In this document: one piece after another, positions 17,660 through 25,173 of the stretch
Layout: each line of letters starts with the position of its first letter
Position numbering within the stretch: position 1 is the first letter of the stretch
From: Solibacillus cecembensis
GTDB lineage: Bacteria > Bacillota > Bacilli > Bacillales_A > Planococcaceae
Assembly (NCBI RefSeq): GCF_001439635.1
Contig: NZ_LMBZ01000024.1
Coordinates: 1-64,000 of the forward strand
Direction of reading: 5' to 3'
Length of the DNA stretch: 64,000 nt
The notes under the pieces: generated by a model
The model's database searches: none
What the model saw: only the letters and a program-made list of their open reading frames with translations
What the model was told of the DNA's origin: nothing
Made by a program: the position numbers and the translations under genes

Positions 17660-18173
17660 GTTTAACATCTCCTTTCTCTTCAAATCCTGCCCTAAGTGCT
17701 CGCAATGCTTTATGTAGCCGTGTTTTTATCGTACCTTCAGGGGTATTCCACATAACGGCAATATCCTTTATTTTGACATCTTCAAAATACTTTAAATGCA
17801 ATAACTCTCTTTCATAATCGGATAATGTCAAAAGTGCTTCCTCGACCTCTAAAAAAGTTAAATCTTCCGTTATTCCTTGCATGGTAAGTATACTTTCCTC
17901 CAACACTTCCCTATTACTTTTCTTGATAACATCGTGACAATAATTCATCATGATTCGGATGAGCCAAGTTTTAAAATAGGCTGGTTCCTTCACCGTTTTT
18001 ATACTTCGATAAGCCCTGTATGTCACTTCTTGGATAGCCTCTAGTGCATCTCCTTCATTTTTCAAATACGAAATAGCCGTTCGATATAATGCTTCTTCAT
18101 ATGAATGGATTAATGCTAAAAACGCCTCTTCTTCACCTTTAATCGCTTTCTTTACTAATATTTTTTCGTTCAA
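17652..18173 (-). CDS. ECF-type RNA polymerase sigma factor (sigma-70 family)
   Basis: About 173 residues. Region 2 is visible (EEAFLALIHSYEEALYRTA, then AYRSIKTVKEPAYFKTWLIRI) and region 4 ends with the helix-turn-helix IKDIAVMWNTPEGTIKTRLHKALRALR. I favour a TTG start at 18173 (MNEKILVKKAIKGEEEAF) behind AGGGGTGA; ATG 18191 six codons upstream is the alternative. The gene overlaps the DUF4179 membrane protein, the standard arrangement for a sigma/anti-sigma pair sensing envelope stress. It is likely autoregulated; I could not identify its own promoter with confidence. Confidence 0.9.
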   Translation of the reverse strand: MNEKILVKKAIKGEEEAFLALIHSYEEALYRTAISYLKNEGDALEAIQEVTYRAYRSIKTVKEPAYFKTWLIRIMMNYCHDVIKKSNREVLEESILTMQGITEDLTFLEVEEALLTLSDYERELLHLKYFEDVKIKDIAVMWNTPEGTIKTRLHKALRALRAGFEEKGDVKRV

Positions 18174-18401
18174 GATTTCACCCCATTTCATTTGTCCCTA
18201 TTAATTAGACATACAACTTCGAAAAAAGTTTTTAGAAAGTAGAAATAATTCATTTTTTTGTATTTTAGGATAATTATAGCAAACTGCATTTTATTTCACT
18301 ATCATCGCATTTACATAACAATGAATGCAGATTAAGATCCATCGTTCGTGGTAAAATAAGGATAAAAATAACATCTATTTCGTTGAGGAGGGACTATTTA
18401 A

Positions 18402-18916
18402 ATGCGCATTGAAACTGAATATTTGAGGGTAATTAAAAAAGGTTCAAGGACGTTAAAAGTCTTGGGGATAAGGCAATTGAACAACTAGCAGAAGAGGATA
18501 TTCATTGGGCATTAAATGAGGAATCGAATAGTGTCGCCGTTATTGTATCGCATTTAAGCGGGAATATGGTGTCAAGATGGGGAGAAGCCTTAAAGAAATC
18601 GGGAACAGGAGTTTGTTGATAACATCACATCAAAAACAGATTTGATTGAAACTTTAGAATTAGGATGGAATACACTTTTTGAAGCATTAAATAACTTAGA
18701 AGGAAAAGATTTATTAAAGGCTGTTTTGATTCGTGGGGAAAGTCATTTTATCATCGAAGCAATTGAAAGACAATTAGCCCATTATGCTTATCATATTGGG
18801 CAAATTGTTTATATTGGAAAACAAATAAAAGTGAGAATTGGGAAAGCTTAAGTATCCCAATAGGCCAGTCAGATTCCTATTTACAGCAGATGCTAAAAAA
18901 ACATCAGCCTGAGTGA
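18402..18916 (+). pseudogene. Decayed DUF1572 (DinB-superfamily) gene
   Basis: This stretch is a broken copy of the intact gene at 49929-50468. The similarity starts at the ATG with the same GGAGGGACTAT-type upstream site and continues past the stop into the 3' flank (GATAAAGTAAACAGG). Several small deletions destroy the frame: near 18441 (AAAAAAGGTTCAAGGACG), an internal deletion around 18576-18602, and a lost base near 18831 (ATAAAAGTGAGAATTGGG). Only a 69-residue piece around 18642-18851 remains open. The intact product is a four-helix metal-binding DinB-like protein of unknown role. Confidence 0.9.
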
Positions 18917-19136
18917 TAAAGTAAACAGGAATTTTAATAACATTTCAAACACATCAAATATTTTTGCTTATTTCCCGCGCAATACTTTTAAAATATTCAG
19001 TTAATTAATGTTTCAATATTTAGCTATCAACTAACCTTTGGACCCTCAATACAAAAATCTCTATTGAAATACTCATTTGTTTGTTGGAACTTTTGTGTGA
19101 TACTATCATCAAATCAATAATGAAAGGAATTATGCA

Positions 19137-19181
19137 ATGAATCGATTAATTCCGTATATCAGCTCAATACCGAGCTTGTAG
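19137..19181 (+). CDS. Leader peptide (14 aa) upstream of the small basic protein
   Basis: ATG 19137 follows AAAGGA by 8 bases and opens MNRLIPYISSIPSL followed by TAG. The last codons lie inside the 5' arms of two RNA stems that continue to the ribosome binding site of the next gene. Its location and the stem layout are like those of translational attenuators, in which a ribosome on the leader decides the fold downstream. Small ORFs occur by chance, so this is moderate evidence only. Confidence 0.5.
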   Translation: MNRLIPYISSIPSL

Positions 19182-19240
19182 GGAGTGCTGTAACTTCCCT
19201 TGACGTTCCTTGCAAGCTCGGGTTTCTCAAGGGAGCTGAT
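19158..19240 (+). promoter_or_regulatory. Mutually exclusive RNA stems sequestering a ribosome binding site
   Basis: Structure A nests ATCAGCTC/GAGCTGAT (19158-19165 with 19233-19240) outside CCGAGCTTG/CAAGCTCGG (19170-19178 with 19213-19221). Structure B pairs TCCCTTGA with TCAAGGGA (19196-19203 with 19227-19234), which buries the AAGGGAG ribosome binding site of the 19245 gene. All arms are perfect complements. A and B compete for the same bases, as in a translational switch. Confidence 0.6.
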
Positions 19241-19244
19241 GTAC

Positions 19245-19484
19245 ATGAAAAACCGTTCAAAATCTTACACTCGCCATCATCGAGAGCGAATCATTCAAAA
19301 AAAATGGGCCATTTTAAAAAACGTTTTTCAAATGGAAAACGAGTTTCTACCCGTCCGTGGATCATTAAGCAAAGGAAAGGTTCACTGTTCTTGTAGGATG
19401 TGTCGCTATGAGCAATATCACGGTATTCCTAAAGCAAAATACAAAGGAAATTGGCGGGCGTTGCAGGAGGAAATAGACAATTAA
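19245..19484 (+). CDS. Small basic zinc-ribbon-like protein, 79 aa
   Basis: Start ATG 19245 (MKNRSKSYTRHHRERII) is 9 bases after AAGGGAG; an ATG two codons earlier is too close to that site. The N-terminal 30 residues are strongly basic and resemble ribosomal or nucleic-acid-binding tails. The middle has KVHCSCRMCRYEQY with a C-x-C-x2-C cluster that could bind zinc or iron. Similar short RSKSY-RHHR proteins with a KGKIHCSC motif are widespread in Bacillales but uncharacterised. The upstream leader with alternative stems suggests translational control, and the terminator overlaps the stop. Confidence 0.75.
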   Translation: MKNRSKSYTRHHRERIIQKKWAILKNVFQMENEFLPVRGSLSKGKVHCSCRMCRYEQYHGIPKAKYKGNWRALQEEIDN

Positions 19485-19501
19485 GTCTATTTCCTTTTTT
19501 T
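19469..19501 (+). terminator. Terminator overlapping the end of the 79-aa gene
   Basis: Perfect 10-bp stem GGAAATAGAC/GTCTATTTCC around the loop AATTAA, which includes the stop codon, followed by TTTTTTTATTTT. Confidence 0.9.
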
Positions 19502-19537
19502 ATTTTCGAGCCTACAGTCCACCTGCTTTAATAACCT

Positions 19538-19747
19538 TTATTTACCGATATAAACCTGTTCTGAAAAAGCGATATCCATTGGAAATCCTTCCTCTTCAAC
19601 TAAGTAAGAAATTACGTATGACCCTTCTGGTAATCCATAAAATACTCGTTCATAACTTTCATTTTCCTTTAATACTCCAAAATCAAGCTTTTTATTATCA
19701 TCTACATTTCGAATTCTAAATATGAATCTTTCAGTATCTAAATACAT
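19538..19747 (-). CDS. Short hypothetical ORF, probably a gene fragment
   Basis: 69 codons beginning MYLDTERFIFRIRNVDDNKKLDFGVLKENESYERVFYGLPEG. The sequence reads like a real beta-rich protein and not random DNA, but there is no convincing ribosome binding site and the first codons lie at the edge of a duplicated segment (19738-19902). I think it is the C-terminal part of a longer, lost gene. No function can be given. Confidence 0.4.
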   Translation of the reverse strand: MYLDTERFIFRIRNVDDNKKLDFGVLKENESYERVFYGLPEGSYVISYLVEEEGFPMDIAFSEQVYIGK

Positions 19748-19902
19748 CTTTTACACAATTAACTTGAATGATATAAACCACCAAACTGTGCCGAAAATCC
19801 CGATAAAAATTGGATATTTCGGCACTAAAAGCACCTCGTTGATTTAAGTACAGTTATTCATATTTTAAATTTACTCTTTTGAGATCAGCTTCATTCATTT
19901 AA
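19738..19902. repeat. Second copy of the DUF4179 downstream flank
   Basis: This stretch is a diverged copy of 16032-16200 and carries the same TTTCGGCAC hairpin partner and TTTAAGTACAGTTATTCATATT string. In the first copy the segment lies downstream of the anti-sigma gene, so its presence here marks an ancient duplication of that locus. Confidence 0.8.
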
Positions 19903-19994
19903 GATAAAAGCATCATCTTTATCTATTGCTCCTATTTTTCCAAACACTAGTTTTAGGTTATCAGAGTTATTAAAGTAAGGATTTTGCAGTGTAC
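19901..19994 (-). pseudogene. Fragment of a second DUF4179 gene
   Basis: About 94 bases match 16626-16719 inside the intact DUF4179 gene (for example GATAAAAGCATCATCTTTAT and CAAACACTAGTTTTAGGTTA). Everything on both sides of this piece of the gene is missing. With the flank copy next to it, this is what remains of a duplicated anti-sigma locus after deletions. Confidence 0.85.
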
Positions 19995-20647
19995 TATTAA
20001 ACAAGCTTATTTAGTATGACTATTTCAACAAACTTAGAATAAATTCCTTCTTGAACTAACCTGCACCGTTAGTTTAAGTTTAAACCTTCACAATCTCAAT
20101 AGAGTAAAGTCTATTGGTGCTTAATATCACCTTTAAATTAGCCTTTATAATGTCTCATAATAATTGTGTCAACTCGCGATGAGAGTAGGTTCGTTTTGGG
20201 GTAGTGGTTGGCGGAATTCCGTGATGCCACGCCGGTTTTACTTTTTTTGCATTGGGTCGACTTTACTTAGAAGAAAGTGAGAGCAAACCAAAGCCATCAG
20301 CCGTCAATTCATTCCGAACAAGCGGAGCGATTCGGGCTGAATTGACCCCTTTCCTCCCCTCAGAGTGCTTCCGAGTAAAATCCTGTCCTTTTTACGGGGT
20401 TTGTCGGAAGGAAGGGGGCGGTTTTTGTGGCTTGCATACTAATTTGGATCTTGTTTTTTGATTTCCCTTTGTTTTCAGTGACATTTTATTAAGAAGTGAA
20501 GATTTATTTGAATCAGAAGGGCAAATGAAAAGTGGAATTGTATTTTGTAAAGGTTTACATTTGACTAGGCGAAAGTAAAGGTCTACTTGATTCAGAAGAC
20601 CGGAAGAAGAATGTTTTGACGTCTCTAATTATTTTAATACGGTATTT
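19995..20647. other. Non-coding region with folded, locally GC-rich elements
   Basis: No real gene is seen. A perfect AACTAAC/GTTAGTT hairpin with loop CTGCACC lies at 20055-20075. From about 20190 to 20430 the base composition is richer in G and C than the surroundings, with GTCAATTCA/TGAATTGAC near 20302-20343 and CTTCCGA/TCGGAAG arms near 20365-20415. GGAATTCCGTGATG at 20213-20226 recurs inverted at 43156-43169. It looks like a dispersed repeat element. An open frame at 20252-20461 is rejected as chance. Confidence 0.55.
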
Positions 20648-22147
20648 TTAATCTTCAATTAATCGAGTAGGTTCATTCATAGAAGTCGACTTTTTCTTAG
20701 CAGTTCTTATGCTATTTATTGCTAAGCTAAAGGTAACCGCGACAATGAAATTAACAAATACGGCTAACATTCCAGTATTTATATCATTTAAATAGCTAGG
20801 AATATTAGGGAAGAAATTGACCAACTTCATTCCTGTAACGGAATTGTATAGAACAAGTGTCACTCCTACAACAATCCCAGCCATTATCCCATACTTATTC
20901 ATAAAGCGAGAGTTAACGAAGCTGAATAATAATGCTGGAACAAGTTGAGTAATCAAGCTATAGGACATAATATTCAGTATTGCTAGTGCCTCACCACCTG
21001 TGATAGTGAAAATATATGCAATAATAATGATTACAAACACAAGTAGTTTGGATACTAGTAATTGTTGGCGATCCGGTGCTTTAGGTTTTACTATACGGTA
21101 AATTCCTGTCATTAACCCCACGGAAGAAGACATCAACATGACAGAAGCCGGTACCAAAGCGGTTAATAATCCAGCTGCACCTACAATACCAACTATCCAA
21201 GGGTCAAAGGTTTGCATGGCTAAACGTAAAAGGGATAAGTCTCCATCGGCACCTTGTAAGCCAGGAACTTGTACGATTGCAGCAAAGCCAATGAAAAAGG
21301 CAAATAATAAAAGCAATGTATAAATAGGTAATGTGATTGCATTTTTCTTTAAAACCTTTACACTGCCTGCAGATAAAATAACAGAAAATGATGCAGGTAA
21401 TAAGTAGAATCCAAATGCGTTTATAATGATCGTTGAAGCAAACCAAACTACACTTAGTCCCTCTTTAGGTAAAGTTAAACTTTCAGGTTTGATAGCTTGA
21501 ACGGATTCGAACATATTTTGTATACCACCGAAGTAGTGATAAGGGATGTAGAGACCTAAAAAAGCAATTACTACTAAGATTAGAATATCTTTGACAACGG
21601 CTGTCCATGCCGATCCATGAATACCGGAAATGACAACATAAATAGTAACAATAATGGCACCAATCGTACTCGCAACTAATGGACTAATGCCACCATAAGA
21701 AGCTTCAGATACGATAATACCTAAACCTTTTAACTGAATTACAATATAAGGAATAGTAGCAATTGTCCCTAACAAAGCTACAATTACACCTAGAAGAGGG
21801 CTCTTATACTTAGCAGAGAAATAACTTGGCTGTGAGATGATATTATTCTCTTTAGAATAACGCCATATTTTTGGAATTAACCAATAGGATAAAACGTAGG
21901 CTAAAGTAATATAACCAGGGACATAGAAAGCAGCAGCTCCTTTGGAATAAGCCCAACCACTGCCTCCTAAAAAGGTGAACGTCGTATATACTTCCCCAGC
22001 GATTAGTAAGAAAATAAATAGAGCGCCAAATCCTTTATTACCTACTGCAAATTCATTTACATTCATTTCTTTCCCTTTTGTAGCTCGAATCCCTAAAAAT
22101 AAAGCAAGTGCCGCAAAGAAAAAAATAATAACCAAGGCAATATTCAT
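20648..22147 (-). CDS. Sodium:solute symporter (SSS family)
   Basis: 499 residues and about 13 membrane helices. Typical family elements are GSGWAYSKGAAAFYVPGY near the start, the helix YVVISGIHGSAWTAVVKDILIL, and the GAAGLLTALVPASVMLMSSSVG segment that carries sodium-site residues. It belongs to the PanF/ActP-like branch that pairs with a DUF3311 partner. The start overlaps the DUF3311 gene by 4 bases (ATGA). With an amidase and amidohydrolases upstream, uptake of an amide, carboxylate or amino-acid derivative is likely; the exact substrate is not visible. Confidence 0.92.
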   Translation of the reverse strand: MNIALVIIFFFAALALFLGIRATKGKEMNVNEFAVGNKGFGALFIFLLIAGEVYTTFTFLGGSGWAYSKGAAAFYVPGYITLAYVLSYWLIPKIWRYSKENNIISQPSYFSAKYKSPLLGVIVALLGTIATIPYIVIQLKGLGIIVSEASYGGISPLVASTIGAIIVTIYVVISGIHGSAWTAVVKDILILVVIAFLGLYIPYHYFGGIQNMFESVQAIKPESLTLPKEGLSVVWFASTIIINAFGFYLLPASFSVILSAGSVKVLKKNAITLPIYTLLLLFAFFIGFAAIVQVPGLQGADGDLSLLRLAMQTFDPWIVGIVGAAGLLTALVPASVMLMSSSVGLMTGIYRIVKPKAPDRQQLLVSKLLVFVIIIIAYIFTITGGEALAILNIMSYSLITQLVPALLFSFVNSRFMNKYGIMAGIVVGVTLVLYNSVTGMKLVNFFPNIPSYLNDINTGMLAVFVNFIVAVTFSLAINSIRTAKKKSTSMNEPTRLIED

Positions 22148-22347
22148 GAATCTGCTCCTCCTTCTTGATTATCTGGATCTAACTTGTAGACAATCAGCAG
22201 AATAAGAGACGATAAAACCATCCAAAGGGTAATCCAAAACAAGATAAATGGTAAGCCAAACACATAAGGTTCAACCCTGTTCGCCCAGGGCAAGCAGAAT
22301 GCCATACCAATAAAGGGTATAAAAAGCAACAATTTAATATGTTTCAT
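22144..22347 (-). CDS. DUF3311 small membrane protein, partner of SSS symporter
   Basis: 67 residues with two membrane helices (about 5-22 and 32-56). DUF3311 proteins are encoded immediately before sodium:solute symporters in many bacteria, exactly as here, with a 4-base overlap between the genes. They are taken to be accessory subunits, though none is well characterised. Start ATG 22347 follows TTGGAGGGTCTTC. The amidase gene ends 20 bases upstream, so the whole group is likely one transcript. Confidence 0.9.
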   Translation of the reverse strand: MKHIKLLLFIPFIGMAFCLPWANRVEPYVFGLPFILFWITLWMVLSSLILLIVYKLDPDNQEGGADS

Positions 22348-22367
22348 GAAGACCCTCCAATTCAGAA

Positions 22368-23231
22368 TTATAGTTTTGTAGCGATATTATATAAGCTACT
22401 TCGTCTATTGCGATCTTTTACTGTTGTGGCTGCTCCTGTAAGACGATTTTCATACAATGCTTGTAAATCTAATGTAGTTGTAATAACAGCTGTCCCTTCT
22501 TGATTAGATTCAGCTAATACGCCATTAGTAGTCCAAGGCTCATCACAGGGAGATAGAATTGAAGTTGTGCCATAACCATCTTGTATGATACCTGCCTCCT
22601 GTCCAACAGTCGGGCAATGTACGACGTAAACTTGGTTTTCAATAGCCCTTGCCTGTGCACAATGCCTAACGCGCCAATATCCATACTTTGAAAATGTATA
22701 GGAAGGGCAGAAAATAATATCTGCCCCTTTTTGTTGATAAATTTGTGCAATTTCAGGAATTTCAATTTCGTAACAAATGGCGATTCCAAACTTTATGGGA
22801 CCAATACTAAATACTTCAAGGTGATTTCCTTCTATAGTGTTCCAATTAGCCTCAGCCGGGAAAATGTGCGTTTTGCGATGGGAATTTACATTTCCGTGAG
22901 AATCGAAAATATACGCTGTATTATAGACACCTTCATTTGTCATTTCTAATGTAGTACCAGCAATAATAACTTGTTTTCGATCTTGAGCTAGTTGTTGAAA
23001 TAGCTCAATATATTTTTGTGTGAAATTAGTGAGGTTTTGAAAGTCCTTTTCAATATATGAATCGTATTCTGGAAGTGAAGTTAATAGCCCGATAGTGAAC
23101 AATTCTGGTAATAAAACATATTCACTTGTAAGTGGTATTTGTTCGAATGTTGCTAATACCTGCATTTTAAAATTATCAAAACTACTTACTTTTTTAATTT
23201 CAAATTGACAACTTGAAACGGTTACTTCCAT
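22368..23231 (-). CDS. Carbon-nitrogen hydrolase (nitrilase superfamily)
   Basis: 287 residues with the catalytic triad Glu43 (LLPELF), Lys120 (HRKTHIFPAE) and Cys153 (GIAICYEIEIPE). These enzymes split amide C-N bonds, for example omega-amides, N-carbamoyl compounds or aliphatic amides. The gene lies between the amidohydrolase and the symporter genes on one strand, 12 bases after the amidohydrolase stop. ATG 23231 follows AGGGAGGAATCATA. A 98-base fragment of a second copy remains at 25068-25165, so the gene took part in a tandem duplication. Specificity is unknown. Confidence 0.9.
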   Translation of the reverse strand: MEVTVSSCQFEIKKVSSFDNFKMQVLATFEQIPLTSEYVLLPELFTIGLLTSLPEYDSYIEKDFQNLTNFTQKYIELFQQLAQDRKQVIIAGTTLEMTNEGVYNTAYIFDSHGNVNSHRKTHIFPAEANWNTIEGNHLEVFSIGPIKFGIAICYEIEIPEIAQIYQQKGADIIFCPSYTFSKYGYWRVRHCAQARAIENQVYVVHCPTVGQEAGIIQDGYGTTSILSPCDEPWTTNGVLAESNQEGTAVITTTLDLQALYENRLTGAATTVKDRNRRSSLYNIATKL

Positions 23232-23243
23232 TATGATTCCTCC

Positions 23244-24860
23244 CTAAATAACTGAAAGTGACTGTTCGTAAACGATCTCACCATCAATCATTGTTAATTC
23301 GATACCTATATCTTTAATGTTAGAAGATTTTGTTGAAAGTATTGAACGGTCTAAAACAATTAAGTCTGCTAACTTACCTACTTCTAGGCTACCTTTTATC
23401 TGCTCATCAAAACTTGCATAGGCTGCATTATACGTATATAGCCTAATCGCTTCTAAAAGTGAGGTTTTTTGTTGTTGCCCAAACGGCGTACCTGTTTCCA
23501 CTTCTCGGTTAACTGCTGTGTGTAAGCCGATAAATGGGTTGACTGTTGTCACAGGTGCATCAGACCCTGCTGCGCATATTATGCCTTGGTCAATAAAGTC
23601 GCGTGCTGGGTACATATAATCCGTACGTTCACCATAATTATGAATGTAGATTTCTCCAAATTCATATGGGAAAGGTGGATTCGGGATCGGAATCATTTGC
23701 AATTGCTTGATTCGTTCTTGTAAATCTGGCGGTGTTACCCCACAATGTTCGATACGATGTCTGTGATCATCTCTAGGTGACTCTTTTAATGCACGCTCAA
23801 TGACATTTAAATACATTTCAATGCCCTTGTCGCCTTGTGCATGTACAGTTACTTGATAGCCCAGTTTATGTGCTTCCCCAAGTACTTCATATAATTCTTC
23901 TTCAGAATAATACAAAATGCCATTATTATTTGGATCGCTAGTATAGCCCTCTCTTGTCGCAATAGTTGGGCCTGTACTACTACCATCCGTGAATAGCTTT
24001 GCCGGACCCACTTTAAAGAAATCATTCCCTGTACCCGTGACGACGCCCGACTTCATCACATTTGTAGTAAATTCCTTACAATCATTGATGGCTCCAATAA
24101 CGGCGTAAATTCGAATTTTTAAATCACCGCGATTGGAAGCTTGTTGCATCAAGCGGAAGCTTTCTTGATCGAACGTTCCAGCCTCGTGAACGCTCGTAAT
24201 CCCGTTTTCAAAAAAGTGTTGCTGAGCAATTTGCATCGCTTGTTCCAATTCTTCAGGAGTATAGCGAGCAACCTCATTAAATTGCATATAAGATCCTTCG
24301 ATAAGACGCCCTGTTAATCGTCCTGAAGAATCCTTTTCAATAATGCCTCCTTGGGGATTTGGTGTGTGTTCATCAATTTGCGCTAATTTTAATGCGTAGC
24401 TATTCACTAAACCAATGTGTCCACACGTACGGGTAATAACGACTGGGTGGTCTGTGGAGATGGAATCGAGCTCTTGTAGGGTTGGATAGCGCTGTTCTTT
24501 GATTAATGTTTCGTTATAACCCCAAGCACGAATCCATTGTCCTTTTGGAGTTGTTTTCGCTCTCTCTGCCAAGGATGACAGTACATCTTCAATGGATTGA
24601 ATTGCAGGATCTTTACAGCTAAAATTCAGTTGAAATACCCCGTATAACACTAAATGTAAATGTGCATCAATGATTCCTGGCATTAGTGTTTTTCCATCTA
24701 AATCAATTATTTTCGTATTCGAATCAATTAAATGTTCAATTTCTGGAGTAGAACCAACGGCCATTATTTTGTTTCCAGAAATCGCAATTGCTTGTTTGAC
24801 AGAATCATTATTATCCACTGTTATTACTTCACCATTAATAAACACAACAGAAGCCTTCAT
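23244..24860 (-). CDS. Amidohydrolase, YtcJ-like (copy 1)
   Basis: 538 residues of the Amidohydro_3/YtcJ family. The metal-binding HLHL (H67, H69 in DAHLHLVLYG), HAQGDKG, HRIEHCG and late SDAPV aspartate are all present, so it should be an active zinc hydrolase acting on a cyclic or linear amide or N-formyl-type bond. It is highly similar to the gene at 25174-26790, with differences spread evenly, which indicates an old tandem duplication under selection. ATG 24860 follows GAGGAGGAATATAA. It is cotranscribed with the nitrilase-family gene. Confidence 0.9.
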   Translation of the reverse strand: MKASVVFINGEVITVDNNDSVKQAIAISGNKIMAVGSTPEIEHLIDSNTKIIDLDGKTLMPGIIDAHLHLVLYGVFQLNFSCKDPAIQSIEDVLSSLAERAKTTPKGQWIRAWGYNETLIKEQRYPTLQELDSISTDHPVVITRTCGHIGLVNSYALKLAQIDEHTPNPQGGIIEKDSSGRLTGRLIEGSYMQFNEVARYTPEELEQAMQIAQQHFFENGITSVHEAGTFDQESFRLMQQASNRGDLKIRIYAVIGAINDCKEFTTNVMKSGVVTGTGNDFFKVGPAKLFTDGSSTGPTIATREGYTSDPNNNGILYYSEEELYEVLGEAHKLGYQVTVHAQGDKGIEMYLNVIERALKESPRDDHRHRIEHCGVTPPDLQERIKQLQMIPIPNPPFPYEFGEIYIHNYGERTDYMYPARDFIDQGIICAAGSDAPVTTVNPFIGLHTAVNREVETGTPFGQQQKTSLLEAIRLYTYNAAYASFDEQIKGSLEVGKLADLIVLDRSILSTKSSNIKDIGIELTMIDGEIVYEQSLSVI

Positions 24861-25067
24861 TTATATTCCTCCTCAATTTTTGTTACTCTAAATTTATTAT
24901 TATTTCTGAAAATTCACAATTTACATAGTGTTAAATACATATGCCTACTCAGTATACTTTGTGTAAAAAGTTTATTAAAAAAATACTATCTATAACATTA
25001 TTTTTTGAAATAGATAGTATTTCATTATAGTTTTGCGCTATTAATTATTGTTACTTTAGATAGCAAA
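24861..25067. other. Upstream region of copy 1, duplicated promoter area
   Basis: The segment is a diverged copy of 26791-26994 upstream of the second amidohydrolase: shared TTACTCTAAATTTATTATTATTT, the terminator hairpin, and GCAAATGTAGATTCTG. No coding potential is seen. It probably holds the promoter of the copy-1 operon. Confidence 0.7.
24981..25022 (-). terminator. Terminator after the upstream amidohydrolase unit
   Basis: Perfect 13-bp stem AAATACTATCTAT/ATAGATAGTATTT with a 16-base loop; on the minus strand it is followed by a T-rich TTTTTTTAATAAAC. It is a homologue of the hairpin at 26895-26937. Confidence 0.85.
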
Positions 25068-25165
25068 TGTAGATTCTGGTAATAGAACATATTCACTTGT
25101 AAGTGGTATTTGTTCGAATGTTTTTAATACCTGCACCTTAAAGTTATCGAAACTGGTTACTCTTT
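25068..25165 (-). pseudogene. Remnant of a duplicated nitrilase gene
   Basis: This sequence corresponds to the N-terminal part of the intact nitrilase gene (compare 23100-23200: shared ATATTCACTTGTAAGTGGTA and TTTGTTCGAATGTT strings) and lies directly downstream of amidohydrolase copy 2, where a nitrilase gene would be expected. The remaining 90 percent and the start codon area are gone. Confidence 0.9.
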
Positions 25166-25173
25166 TAGACTCC

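Noticed and set aside
20252..20461. Open frame MGRLYLEESESKPKPSAVNSFRTSG...
   Set aside because: It lies across strong inverted repeats in a repeat-like element, lacks a ribosome binding site, and its composition follows the palindromes rather than a protein.
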